From contig NZ_ATZI01000001.1 of assembly GCF_000428125.1 (NCBI RefSeq), positions 248,001 through 312,000 of the forward strand: DNA of 64,000 nt, read 5' to 3'. This DNA comes from Bacteroides graminisolvens DSM 19988 = JCM 15093. Its GTDB lineage: Bacteria > Bacteroidota > Bacteroidia > Bacteroidales > Bacteroidaceae. Positions 1 through 7,805 of this stretch are shown here, in pieces. Under the pieces are notes generated by a model that saw only the letters and a list, made by a program, of their open reading frames with translations, searched no databases and was not told where the DNA came from. The position numbers and the translations under genes are program-made. Each line of letters begins with the position of its first letter. Within the stretch, counting starts at the first letter, position 1.

Positions 1-155
1 AAATAAGAATAAACTCTCTTCTTTAAGTTTTTTGCTTTGCCAACATATATAATTGTTCCTTCAGAGTTTAGATATTGATAGATACCGGGCTTCTCTGGTA
101 AATTCAAAACAATACCTCTGAGGTATTCATTTGCGTTCAAATCAGAATTATCCAT
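1..155 (-). CDS. uvrC: UvrABC system protein C, N-terminal fragment
   Basis: This is the first ~51 codons of UvrC, the subunit of the nucleotide-excision-repair nuclease that makes both incisions around a UvrB-bound lesion; the rest lies beyond the window edge. The translation begins [20 protein letters not shown] and continues through a GIY-YIG nuclease start: PGIYQYLN (the GIY of the motif) and then [14 protein letters not shown] (the YIG part, here YVG, plus the conserved KAKNL/RV stretch). The ATG is at 155-153. It lies downstream of apt on the same strand but is separated from it by a strong terminator hairpin (183-217), so it probably has its own promoter. Identification is firm from the motif although only the N terminus is visible. 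Confidence 0.9.
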   Translation of the reverse strand, partial: MDNSDLNANEYLRGIVLNLPEKPGIYQYLNSEGTIIYVGKAKNLKKRVYSY

Positions 156-182
156 ATATCTTTAATTAATTTAGAAGTCCCC

Positions 183-217
183 AAAAAATCTGCTCTTTGT
201 ACAAGCAAAGAGCAGAT
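183..217 (-). terminator. Rho-independent terminator of apt
   Basis: A 12-bp perfect stem (ATCTGCTCTTTG at 188-199 pairing with CAAAGAGCAGAT at 206-217) is followed, on the minus strand, by a run of six T (183-188). It sits directly after the apt stop codon and before uvrC. Confidence 0.85.
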
Positions 218-221
218 AGTC

Positions 222-746
222 TTAAAGACTCAGTACTGATTGTATCTCAATGTTCGGATCGAATATGTCTTTCCCATTTAAATCTTTTAGCTCAATTATG
301 AAATTAACATAGATTGCTTTTGGGTGAAGCCTCTTCACTAAATCGCATGCGGCTTTCATGGTTCCACCAGTAGCCAAAAGATCATCATGAAGGAGGATTA
401 TATCGTTGGCATCTAGTGCATCTTTGTGGATTTGAACTGTGTCCGTACCATATTCTTTGTCGTAAGTCTCCTCAATTGTCTCGGCTGGTAACTTTCCTGG
501 CTTTCTTATTGGTATAAATCCTGCATTCAAACGAGTTGCTAATATAGGCCCCATAATAAAACCTCTCGATTCTATTCCTACTACTTTTGTTATTCCTTTA
601 TCTTTGTACATTTCATACATGATATCTGAAAGAATTTGTAAGCACTCAGAGTCCTTAAATAGAGTGGTCACATCTTTGAATTGAATCCCTGGAATTGGGA
701 AGTCTGGTACATTTCTAATGTTGCTGATTAGCTTTTCTCTCCTCAT
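222..746 (-). CDS. apt: Adenine phosphoribosyltransferase
   Basis: Cytoplasmic purine-salvage enzyme that converts adenine and PRPP to AMP and pyrophosphate. The protein (174 aa from the ATG at 746) shows the APT features in order: the N-terminal PDFPIPGIQFKDVTTLFKD segment, GIESRGFIMG, the RKPGKLP hood region, and the PRPP-binding loop VLLHDDLLATGGTM near residues 118-131. The open frame extends two codons upstream to a TTG at 752 (MIMRREK), but ATG 746 is the simplest start. Length is normal for the family. It lies 55 bp downstream of mnmG on the same strand, with a parS-like palindrome in the gap, and ends in its own terminator. Confidence 0.95.
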   Translation of the reverse strand: MRREKLISNIRNVPDFPIPGIQFKDVTTLFKDSECLQILSDIMYEMYKDKGITKVVGIESRGFIMGPILATRLNAGFIPIRKPGKLPAETIEETYDKEYGTDTVQIHKDALDANDIILLHDDLLATGGTMKAACDLVKRLHPKAIYVNFIIELKDLNGKDIFDPNIEIQSVLSL

Positions 747-779
747 AATCAATCTTTTATATTTTTTATTTAAATGTTT

Positions 780-795
780 TGTTTCACGTGAAACG
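780..795. other. parS-like ParB-binding palindrome
   Basis: The sequence TGTTTCACGTGAAACG matches the widely conserved chromosomal parS consensus (TGTTTCACGTGAAACA) at 15 of 16 positions, and its inner 14 bases form a perfect palindrome. It lies in the intergenic space between mnmG (stop at 802) and apt (start at 746). ParB loaded at parS drives chromosome-origin segregation with ParA and SMC loading. Function here is inferred from the sequence match alone. Confidence 0.75.
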
Positions 796-801
796 GGGTG
801 T

Positions 802-2679
802 CTAACGCCCTGCTAGAACTAGAAGAACGTTGATGTCGCTTGGTGAAACACCTGGTATTCTACTTGCTTGAGCAATTGTCTCTGGATCAATCTTAATCAA
901 CTTCTGTCTTGCTTCTGTTGAAAGTGACTGAATATCGGTATAATTGAATTTTCCTTTGATTTTAATACTTTCAAGCCTAGAGAGTTTGGCTGCTATCATT
1001 CTTTCTCTTGCAATATATCCTTCATATTTTATTTGGATTTCTGCAGCCTCAATAATTTCTTCTTTTCTTGAATCTTTTATTTCATCCAATACTCTCTTGA
1101 ATGAAGGAATATGCAATGCTATGTTCTCAATTGTTATTTGAGGTCTGTTGATTAAATCAATTAATTTGCAACCATGTTTAAGAGGTGCGGTGTTATAGGA
1201 CTCAAGCGTTTCATTAATTAATGATGGCTTGATTGAATAAGTTCGGGTGAAATTAATGATTTCATTAACAATATCCTTTTTATTTCTATATAACTCATAG
1301 CGATCGGCTTTCACTAAACCTAACTTCCAACCTTTTTCAGTTAGTCGCATATCCGCGTCATCCATTCTGAGCAATATTCTATATTCTGCTCTAGATGTGA
1401 ACATACGATAGGGCTCATCGACTCCCTTTGTTACTAAATCATCGATTAAAACGCCAATATATGCTTCATCTCTAGCAAGAGTAAATGGTTCTCCGCCATG
1501 ACAATTAATGTGCGCATTGATTCCAGCTATTAGGCCTTGTCCTCCTGCTTCTTCATATCCGGTAGTACCGTTTACTTGTCCTGCAAAAAATAGATTTTTA
1601 ATTATTTTCGACTCGAGAGAATGTTTTAATTGTGTTGGGTCAAAATAATCATACTCAATGGCATATCCGGGGCGATATATCTCTATATTACTAAAAGCCG
1701 GAATTTTTCTTAGTGCTTGTATCTGAATGTCCATAGGTAAAGAAGATGAAAATCCATTTAAATATAGCTCTTGAGTCGTTTCTCCTTCAGGCTCTAAGAA
1801 TAATTGGTGCTGGTTTTTATCGGGGAATGTTACTATTTTAGTTTCAATACTAGGACAATAGCGAGGTCCAATACTTTGGATCTGACCATTATATAATGGC
1901 GATTCATTTAGACCTTCTCTCAAAACACGATGTACCTCTTCGTTTGTATAGCATGTCCAGCATTGAAGCTGTTTCAAATGTCTAAGGCTGGTATTCATAA
2001 ATGAAAATTTATGATGATCATTTTCTCCATCTTGTGTTGCCATAAGTTGAAAATTAACGCTTCTACCGTCGATTCTCACCGGAGTCCCTGTTTTCATCCT
2101 ACCGGATCGTATGCCGAATTTAGTAATTGATTCGGTTAATTGTAGTGAAGGTGGTTCAGCCATTCTTCCTCCTGCTAGTTGTGTTTTTCCTACATGCATC
2201 ATTCCGTTAAGAAACGTACCGGCAGTAATAACAACACACTTCGCATGAAAGGTAACATCCCAAAATGTTTTTAATCCTGTAATTTCTCCGTTTTCAACGA
2301 TTATTTCTTTGACAGTATCTTGCCAAATACTTAGATTCGGAATGTTTTCTAAAATTTCTCTCCACGTCCAAATAAACTTATTTCGGTCACACTGTGCTCT
2401 AGGACTCCACATGGCTGGTCCTTTGGAACGATTTAGAATTCGAAACTGAATTGCAGTTTTATCTGTAACAAGTCCCATGTATCCTCCTAGAGCGTCTATC
2501 TCTCGAACTATTTGACCTTTGGCAATACCTCCAACGGCGGGATTGCAACTCATTTGAGCTACTTTATTCATATCCATTGTGATCAGACAGGTTTTTGAGC
2601 CCATGTTTGCAGCGGCAGCAGCAGCTTCACAGCCAGCATGGCCTGCGCCAATCACTATTACGTCATATTTAAATTCCAT
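802..2679 (-). CDS. mnmG: tRNA uridine-5-carboxymethylaminomethyl modification enzyme MnmG
   Basis: FAD-dependent enzyme (GidA) that, with the GTPase MnmE, builds the 5-carboxymethylaminomethyl group on wobble uridine 34 of several tRNAs. The protein (625 aa from the ATG at 2679; an in-frame TTG lies just upstream) has the N-terminal FAD-binding Rossmann motif VIVIGAGHAGCEAA, the SCNPAVGGIAKGQIVREIDALGG signature split around residue 45-70, RMKTGTPVRIDG, GQVNGTTGYEEAGGQGL, and the C-terminal helical MnmE-binding region ending in LSRIPGV-type residues (ASRIPGVSPSDINVLLVLAGR). Length is normal for the family. It is followed on the same strand by apt, with a parS-like site between them, which fits the frequent location of gidA near chromosome segregation loci. 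Confidence 0.97.
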   Translation of the reverse strand: MEFKYDVIVIGAGHAGCEAAAAAANMGSKTCLITMDMNKVAQMSCNPAVGGIAKGQIVREIDALGGYMGLVTDKTAIQFRILNRSKGPAMWSPRAQCDRNKFIWTWREILENIPNLSIWQDTVKEIIVENGEITGLKTFWDVTFHAKCVVITAGTFLNGMMHVGKTQLAGGRMAEPPSLQLTESITKFGIRSGRMKTGTPVRIDGRSVNFQLMATQDGENDHHKFSFMNTSLRHLKQLQCWTCYTNEEVHRVLREGLNESPLYNGQIQSIGPRYCPSIETKIVTFPDKNQHQLFLEPEGETTQELYLNGFSSSLPMDIQIQALRKIPAFSNIEIYRPGYAIEYDYFDPTQLKHSLESKIIKNLFFAGQVNGTTGYEEAGGQGLIAGINAHINCHGGEPFTLARDEAYIGVLIDDLVTKGVDEPYRMFTSRAEYRILLRMDDADMRLTEKGWKLGLVKADRYELYRNKKDIVNEIINFTRTYSIKPSLINETLESYNTAPLKHGCKLIDLINRPQITIENIALHIPSFKRVLDEIKDSRKEEIIEAAEIQIKYEGYIARERMIAAKLSRLESIKIKGKFNYTDIQSLSTEARQKLIKIDPETIAQASRIPGVSPSDINVLLVLAGR

Positions 2680-2703
2680 CAATTTAAAATTTATTTATAG
2701 GTG

Positions 2704-2711
2704 CAAATTTA
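2704..2711 (-). promoter_or_regulatory. Candidate -7 box for mnmG
   Basis: On the minus strand the octamer reads TAAATTTG, matching the Bacteroidetes -7 consensus TAnnTTTG, 25 bp ahead of the mnmG ATG. No convincing -33 TTTG was found at the usual distance. Confidence 0.45.
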
Positions 2712-2943
2712 CATGTTTATTTTAGTATAACTATAATGAAAAGTAAAAACGAAACAATTCTCTAAATCTAATTGTTTGTTTTTCACGAATTTTATGCAAT
2801 CCTTTTGATATTCATTCTCCGTTGACGATGGCTTTATCTGATTTCGATAGAATTTTTGCATTTTCTACACTCTAAATATATAGGCTCTATTCTTTAAAAT
2901 TATTCAAAATGGTTTTTAATGCAATAATTAATTTTGTAAATGC

Positions 2944-2951
2944 TATATTTG
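2944..2951 (+). promoter_or_regulatory. Candidate -7 box for the TPR regulator at 2973
   Basis: TATATTTG matches the Bacteroidetes -7 consensus TAnnTTTG and lies 21 bp before the ATG at 2973. A clear -33 box at standard spacing is not evident. The rest of the 290-bp gap between mnmG and this gene is A+T rich and shows no other feature. Confidence 0.5.
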
Positions 2952-2972
2952 CATCGCACTAATTAGTTTAGT

Positions 2973-4649
2973 ATGGGATTAAGGAAGACCTTTTTAGCCT
3001 TCGTCTATATATCTTGTTTGGTGATATTTTCATGTTGTCAAGAGAGTACGTCTTCGCCATTATTGGTCGAAGCTGATTCTTTATTGGCTATTTCACCGGA
3101 AAAAGCACTTCAAAAACTCAAGCAGATTGATATATCTAAGCTTCATTCAAATTATGAAAAGGCATATTACAGCCTTTTATTGGTGCAGGCTACAGATAAA
3201 AATTACCTCTCATTACTACCTTGCGATTCTCTTATTAATGTTTGTACAGAATATTTCTATAGTGGTCTAAACAAAGGAAAATCATATCTTTATAAAGGCA
3301 GATTGTTAGTTGAAATGGGCATGGAAAGAGAGGCAATTGACTTTTTCTATAAAGCATTGCCTGAGTTAAAGAACGGTAAATCCGAAATTAGGATTAGAGG
3401 TATGATTTATGAAGATTTAGGCAGGGTATACTACAGCCAATCCCTCTATAATGAAGCATTAGATAAGTTTAATTTGGCATGTAATGATTACATGTCTATA
3501 AATGATAAAAAAGCGATTGTTAATGCTCTGGGCTTCATCAGTCGGGTATACGCTATTCAAAACAAAAATAAAGATGAAATAAGAGTGATGACTCAAGCAA
3601 TTAAGCTTGCTTTTGAAACAAAAGACTCACTTGTGATAAGTAATACTTGTAATAATTACAGTATGACTTATGAGTCTTTAAATAAAATTGATTCTGCTTT
3701 ACAATATGCCTTTTTAGCTCTATCTTATCGACCATTTAATGTCAAGAAATCTCCTATTTATTTATCTATAGGTAACTTGAAACTGTTGAATAGTGAGATT
3801 GATTCGGCTAGATATTATTTAAATAAAAGTTTTGAGGATGGAACAGTTAAGGACCATGCTTTAACTCACGGTTATTTGTCTGATTTGGAAAAGGGCCAAG
3901 GAAATTTCCAAGAAGCTTTTGAACACTTAACTGTTTTTTCAGAGGTAATAGATTCTCTCTATATGGTTGATAAGTCTTCCCAGATAGAACAAATGGGCTA
4001 TAAATATGAAATAGAGGCGAAGGTTGCTAGCCATAAGGCTTCCATGAGGCTAACCATTATTGCAATTGTTTTTGTTTCAATTATTATTGTTCTCATGTTG
4101 CTTTTGGTTTTGCAACGTCTAAATAAGAAGAAGACCATTGCTAAATTGTTATATAAACAGCGCAGTGAGAAAATGTTAATGGAGATAGCCAATTTACAAA
4201 CACGTATTGATCAGAACAATCTTCAAATTCAATGCTTAGAAAAGGAGCAATTGGATTGGGATTTTAAAATTGAGGAAAAGATGCGTGAAGTTCAAGAATT
4301 AGCAAAACAAAAAAACAAGTTACGAAATGCTCTATTTCAGCAGACTTCGTCTTACACTAAAATTCAGAAACTATCCAAACAGGATAGATCAGATAACAAA
4401 TCAATAAAGGTATTAACGCAGGCGGAGCAGATTGAATTAAGGAAAACAATATTTCAGATATATGAAGAATCGGTAGCAGAATTACAGGAGAAATTTCCGA
4501 AACTAACCGAAGATGATTTGCTTTATTCTTGTTTGGATCAGACTGGTCTTGATACTTTTGCTATTGCACTTTGTTTTGGAAATGCCAGTAAACAGATTGT
4601 TAATCAACGTCGATATAGACTAAAGGCCAAAATGATTATTGAGGAATAG
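2973..4649 (+). CDS. Membrane-anchored TPR protein with C-terminal HTH-like domain (regulator)
   Basis: A 558-aa Bacteroidetes-type regulator. The N terminus is a lipoprotein-like signal (hydrophobic stretch then FSCCQES, Cys21/22), followed by tetratricopeptide-like helical repeats over about residues 30-340 (for example GRLLVEMGMEREAIDFFYKALPEL and GRVYYSQSLYNEALDKFNLA). One transmembrane helix follows at about 357-380 (LTIIAIVFVSIIIVLMLLLV), then a charged coiled coil to about residue 460. The C-terminal ~80 residues (LTEDDLLYSCLDQTGLDTFA and then NASKQIVNQRRYRLKAKM) resemble the LuxR-like DNA-binding end of such proteins. The layout suggests that periplasmic TPRs sense a ligand and the cytoplasmic end acts on transcription. 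It stands alone between mnmG and ybeY with its own -7 box and terminator, and no target operon is adjacent. Function beyond this is unknown. Confidence 0.75.
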   Translation: MGLRKTFLAFVYISCLVIFSCCQESTSSPLLVEADSLLAISPEKALQKLKQIDISKLHSNYEKAYYSLLLVQATDKNYLSLLPCDSLINVCTEYFYSGLNKGKSYLYKGRLLVEMGMEREAIDFFYKALPELKNGKSEIRIRGMIYEDLGRVYYSQSLYNEALDKFNLACNDYMSINDKKAIVNALGFISRVYAIQNKNKDEIRVMTQAIKLAFETKDSLVISNTCNNYSMTYESLNKIDSALQYAFLALSYRPFNVKKSPIYLSIGNLKLLNSEIDSARYYLNKSFEDGTVKDHALTHGYLSDLEKGQGNFQEAFEHLTVFSEVIDSLYMVDKSSQIEQMGYKYEIEAKVASHKASMRLTIIAIVFVSIIIVLMLLLVLQRLNKKKTIAKLLYKQRSEKMLMEIANLQTRIDQNNLQIQCLEKEQLDWDFKIEEKMREVQELAKQKNKLRNALFQQTSSYTKIQKLSKQDRSDNKSIKVLTQAEQIELRKTIFQIYEESVAELQEKFPKLTEDDLLYSCLDQTGLDTFAIALCFGNASKQIVNQRRYRLKAKMIIEE

Positions 4650-4764
4650 TTCAACTATAAGTCTTTCTACTTCTATAAATACATAATCAGATGTATTCTA
4701 CAAGCGATATAAATTTCCTTCTAAATTCACAAGCAAAACTGCAGATGTTATTGTGTTGTGTTGT

Positions 4765-4790
4765 AAAGTACTGATAATCAGTACTTTTTT
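4765..4790 (+). terminator. Rho-independent terminator of the TPR regulator
   Basis: A 10-bp stem (AAAGTACTGA and TCAGTACTTT) closes around TAA and runs into a T tract, 115 bp after the stop of the upstream gene. Confidence 0.75.
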
Positions 4791-4837
4791 CATTCTTATT
4801 GTTATCAGAAAATTTTCTTGCTTACATGGATAATAGA

Positions 4838-4977
4838 TATCTTTGTATATCATTGAATTGCATTTGGTTATGTTTGTTTTATTACTGACCTAGACTCTTA
4901 GTATACCTTCTGACCTTCATAAATCTCTATGATAATACTATTTGCTAGATAAAGGAGCTGTCTAAAAGTCAGTTCCT
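4838..4977 (+). other. Gene-free stretch with an orphan -7 box (possible small RNA)
   Basis: The 328-bp space between the convergent TPR gene and ybeY contains, after the terminator at 4765-4790, a -7-like octamer TATCTTTG at 4838-4845 pointing along the plus strand. No plus-strand gene follows before the hairpin at 4951-4980, which has a T-rich tail on that strand. A transcript of roughly 125 nt is therefore possible, but nothing else supports it. Confidence 0.2.
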
Positions 4978-4980
4978 TTA
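4951..4980. terminator. Hairpin at the end of ybeY
   Basis: AAAGGAGCTG (4951-4960) pairs with CAGTTCCTTT (4970-4979) with a single G-U wobble. It overlaps the stop of the minus-strand ybeY and has A/T-rich flanks on both strands, so it may end transcripts from either side. Confidence 0.5.
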
Positions 4981-5415
4981 TTCTTTTTGTATCTCATCAA
5001 TTTTAAGACAGCTCAAAGCTTTGTTTTCTGCGGCTTCCATTATTTCACGTTCGCCCGGCCCTTTGTCGTTGATTCCACATAGATGAAGAATGCCATGTAT
5101 AATGGTTCGATGTAACTCTTCGTTATAATTGGTATTAAATTGCTCAGAATTAGTTTTTACTGTATCTAGGCTAATAAATATATCCCCGGCTATTTTATTC
5201 TCCTCTGTATAATCAAAGGTAATTATATCCGTATAATAATCATGTTCTAGATATTGTCGGTTAACTTCAAGTATTTTTTTGTCAGAACAGAAAATATAAG
5301 CGATTTCACCGACTTTTTTCCCATATGAAGCAGCTACTGATTTAATCCACTGTGAAGTAGCTTGTCTCTTAATATTAGGCATGTTAACGCCCTCTGTATG
5401 ATATGTTATGCTCAT
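4978..5415 (-). CDS. ybeY: Endoribonuclease YbeY (rRNA maturation factor)
   Basis: Metal-dependent endoribonuclease of the UPF0054 family, involved in 16S rRNA 3'-end maturation and ribosome quality control in the cytoplasm. The 145-aa protein has the family core: ILEVNRQYLEHDYYTDIITFDY, GDIFISLDTV, and the metal-binding HGILHLCGINDKGPGE with His107 and His111. The position of the third zinc ligand, His in E. coli YbeY (HGxLHLxGxDH), is Asp117 here, which I believe is usual in this phylum. Length is normal. It is followed by a terminator hairpin; upstream, 20 bp away, is the SpmA/B-like gene on the same strand, so the two may be co-transcribed. Confidence 0.93.
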   Translation of the reverse strand: MSITYHTEGVNMPNIKRQATSQWIKSVAASYGKKVGEIAYIFCSDKKILEVNRQYLEHDYYTDIITFDYTEENKIAGDIFISLDTVKTNSEQFNTNYNEELHRTIIHGILHLCGINDKGPGEREIMEAAENKALSCLKIDEIQKE

Positions 5416-5435
5416 AAAAATATGTATTTAAACAA

Positions 5436-6668
5436 TTAAAAAAAGAATAAGTAGCTAAATAAAATGGCGGCAATAATACCCGCGAAGTCAGCGATTAAGC
5501 CACAAGTAACAGCATTTCTTGTTTTGCTAATGCCTACGCTACCAAAATAAACCGCTAAGATATAAAATGTGGTATCCGAAGCTCCGCGTACTACACAGCT
5601 AGTTCTGGCAACAAATGAGTCAGCACCGAATTGCTTCATGGTGTCAATCATTAATCCATTGGCTCCACTACCACTTAGAGATTTCATTAATGCTGTTGGT
5701 AAAGCACCTACAAAACTGGTATCCAGCCCTGCAGAATTGAACATATATCCAATGCTATCAACTAGAATATCCATTGCTCCCGAGGTTCGAAAAACGGCTA
5801 TCCCAACTAGAAAGGCTACTAGATAGGGTATTATTCTAACGGCCGTATTGAATCCTTCTTTTGCTCCTTCTACAAAAGAATCGTATACATTAATCTTCTT
5901 TCTTATTCCGTTGGCAATAAATAATACAATCACTCCAAAAAGAATTATATTAGCTGTTAAAGTAGAATAAGTACCCATGTCATCTCGAGTTAAAGTTGCA
6001 AAACTGTAGATAATAAGGCCGAATATACAACTTAATCCTCCCAAGAAAATTAGCATCGCTTTGTTTATCAAGTTAATGCGTTGTGAGATACTTACTACTA
6101 TAACTCCGGTTAATGTAGATATAAATGTGCTAAGCAGGATGGGAATGAAAATATCAGTTGGCTGGCTGGCCCCCATTTGTGCTCTGTAAACCATAATACT
6201 GATTGGAATAAGCATTAGTCCAGAAGTATTAAGTACAAGAAACATGATCATGGAGTTGGTGGCAGTGTCTTTTCGTGGATTTAGATCTTGAAGCTCTTTC
6301 ATAGCCTTTAGCCCCATGGGAGTGGCAGCATTATCAAGTCCCAGCATGTTAGCGGATAAATTCATGAAGATGGAACCCATAACAGGATGCCCTTTGGGTA
6401 TTTCAGGAAACAATTTGCAAAACACGGGACTCAAAAAGCGAGATAAGGCATTGATTAGGCCACTATTTTCTCCAATCTTCATAATTCCTAGCCACAAAGA
6501 CAGAATGCCAGTGAGTCCCAAAGATATCTCAAAAGCTGTTCTGGAAGAGTCAAAAGTGGAGTTAATTATTTCCGTAAAAATCTCCGTGTCTCCTAAAAAA
6601 AACAGTTTACCTAAAGCAACAATAAAAGCGATTACAAAGAAAGCAACCCAAATGTAATTTAAAACCAT
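5436..6668 (-). CDS. SpmA/SpmB-type nucleoside-recognition (Gate domain) membrane protein
   Basis: An integral inner-membrane protein of about 410 aa that resembles spore maturation proteins A and B fused in tandem, each half with a nucleoside-recognition/Gate domain. The SpmA-like half carries SGLINALSRFLSPVFCKLFP and MNLSANMLGLDNAATPMGLK; the SpmB-like half carries AVRIIPYLVAFLVGIAVFR and later SGSGANGLMID and VRGASDTTFYILAVYFGSVG. Roughly ten hydrophobic helices are visible. Bacteroidetes do not sporulate, so the name is historical and the transported substrate is unknown. The ATG at 6668 is chosen because a minus-strand -7 box (6691-6698) would place the transcript start downstream of the longer ORF start at 6713. 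The gene is divergent from ruvB and upstream of ybeY. Confidence 0.8.
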   Translation of the reverse strand: MVLNYIWVAFFVIAFIVALGKLFFLGDTEIFTEIINSTFDSSRTAFEISLGLTGILSLWLGIMKIGENSGLINALSRFLSPVFCKLFPEIPKGHPVMGSIFMNLSANMLGLDNAATPMGLKAMKELQDLNPRKDTATNSMIMFLVLNTSGLMLIPISIMVYRAQMGASQPTDIFIPILLSTFISTLTGVIVVSISQRINLINKAMLIFLGGLSCIFGLIIYSFATLTRDDMGTYSTLTANIILFGVIVLFIANGIRKKINVYDSFVEGAKEGFNTAVRIIPYLVAFLVGIAVFRTSGAMDILVDSIGYMFNSAGLDTSFVGALPTALMKSLSGSGANGLMIDTMKQFGADSFVARTSCVVRGASDTTFYILAVYFGSVGISKTRNAVTCGLIADFAGIIAAILFSYLFFF

Positions 6669-6690
6669 AGCTAGCTTATTCAAAATTGCA

Positions 6691-6698
6691 CAAAAGTA
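6691..6698 (-). promoter_or_regulatory. Candidate -7 box for the SpmA/B-like gene
   Basis: The minus strand reads TACTTTTG (TAnnTTTG) 22 bp ahead of the ATG at 6668. It lies inside the longer open frame and so argues for the shorter start. Confidence 0.5.
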
Positions 6699-6732
6699 GG
6701 AATATGTTTTCATTTATCTGAAAATAAACATG

Positions 6733-6740
6733 TATTTTTG
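6733..6740 (+). promoter_or_regulatory. Candidate -7 box for ruvB
   Basis: TATTTTTG matches TAnnTTTG and lies 22 bp ahead of the preferred ruvB ATG at 6763. An upstream in-frame ATG at 6730 would fall before the transcript start. Confidence 0.5.
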
Positions 6741-6762
6741 CTTTCCATTCATGAATAGGAAT

Positions 6763-7791
6763 ATGGAAGAAGATTTTGATATACGCGACAATCAGCTTAC
6801 GAATAAAGAACGTGAGTATGAAAATGCGCTCAGGCCACTTAGCTTTAATGATTTTAGCGGACAGGACAAGGTCGTAGATAATTTACGAATATTTGTAAAG
6901 GCCGCCCGTTTACGGGGTGAAGCATTGGACCATGTTTTGTTGCATGGCCCTCCCGGATTGGGTAAAACCACCTTGTCGAATATTATTGCTAATGAGCTAG
7001 GAGTGGGGTTTAAAGTCACATCAGGGCCGGTGCTCGACAAGCCTGGAGATTTGGCAGGTGTGCTTACCAGCCTCGAACCCAATGATGTGCTTTTCATTGA
7101 TGAAATTCATCGCTTATCTCCAGTTGTGGAGGAGTATCTTTATTCGGCTATGGAAGATTACCGAATTGATATCATGATTGATAAAGGACCATCGGCCAGA
7201 AGCATTCAGATTGATTTGAGCCCATTTACTTTGGTGGGAGCAACTACCCGAAGTGGATTGTTGACTGCTCCTTTACGTGCTCGCTTTGGCATCAACCTTC
7301 ATTTGGAGTACTATGATGATGATATTCTCTCCAATATAATTAGGCGTTCAGCCGGTATATTGGATGTGCCATGTTCTTTTCCGGCTGCAGGAGAGATTGC
7401 GTCCAGAAGTCGAGGCACACCTCGTATTGCGAATGCCTTATTACGCCGTGTTCGTGATTTTGCTCAAGTAAAAGGTTCGGGGCAAATAGATACAGAAATA
7501 GCCAATTTTGCACTCGAAGCACTTAATATTGATAAATATGGTCTTGATGAAATTGACAACAAGATACTTTGCATCATCATTGATAAGTTCAATGGAGGCC
7601 CCGTTGGTATTACAACAATAGCAACTGCTTTGGGAGAAGATTCGGGTACCATTGAGGAGGTATATGAGCCTTTCCTCATAAAAGAAGGATTTTTAAAGCG
7701 GACACCACGAGGACGTGAAGTCACAGAATTAGCTTACAAACATTTAGGTCGAAGCCTTTATGGGGGTAAGAGTAAAACATTATTTGATTAA
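6763..7791 (+). CDS. ruvB: Holliday junction branch migration helicase RuvB
   Basis: Hexameric AAA+ motor that, with RuvA, drives branch migration of Holliday junctions during recombinational repair. From the ATG at 6763 the protein is 342 aa, the normal length. It has the Walker A motif GPPGLGKT (residues 62-69), Walker B FIDEIHRL (about 111-118), sensor 1 LVGATTRSG, the RuvB-specific LRARFGI and arginine-finger region, and the C-terminal winged-helix [23 protein letters not shown]. In-frame ATGs upstream (6730, 6751) are less likely because a -7 box lies at 6733-6740. The next gene, a flippase, starts 14 bp after the stop, so the two are probably co-transcribed. Confidence 0.97.
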   Translation: MEEDFDIRDNQLTNKEREYENALRPLSFNDFSGQDKVVDNLRIFVKAARLRGEALDHVLLHGPPGLGKTTLSNIIANELGVGFKVTSGPVLDKPGDLAGVLTSLEPNDVLFIDEIHRLSPVVEEYLYSAMEDYRIDIMIDKGPSARSIQIDLSPFTLVGATTRSGLLTAPLRARFGINLHLEYYDDDILSNIIRRSAGILDVPCSFPAAGEIASRSRGTPRIANALLRRVRDFAQVKGSGQIDTEIANFALEALNIDKYGLDEIDNKILCIIIDKFNGGPVGITTIATALGEDSGTIEEVYEPFLIKEGFLKRTPRGREVTELAYKHLGRSLYGGKSKTLFD

Positions 7792-7805
7792 TTGACATAC
7801 AACAT

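Noticed and set aside
6730..6762. Longer ruvB start
   Set aside because: A -7 box at 6733-6740 lies inside it, and the extra residues do not match RuvB.
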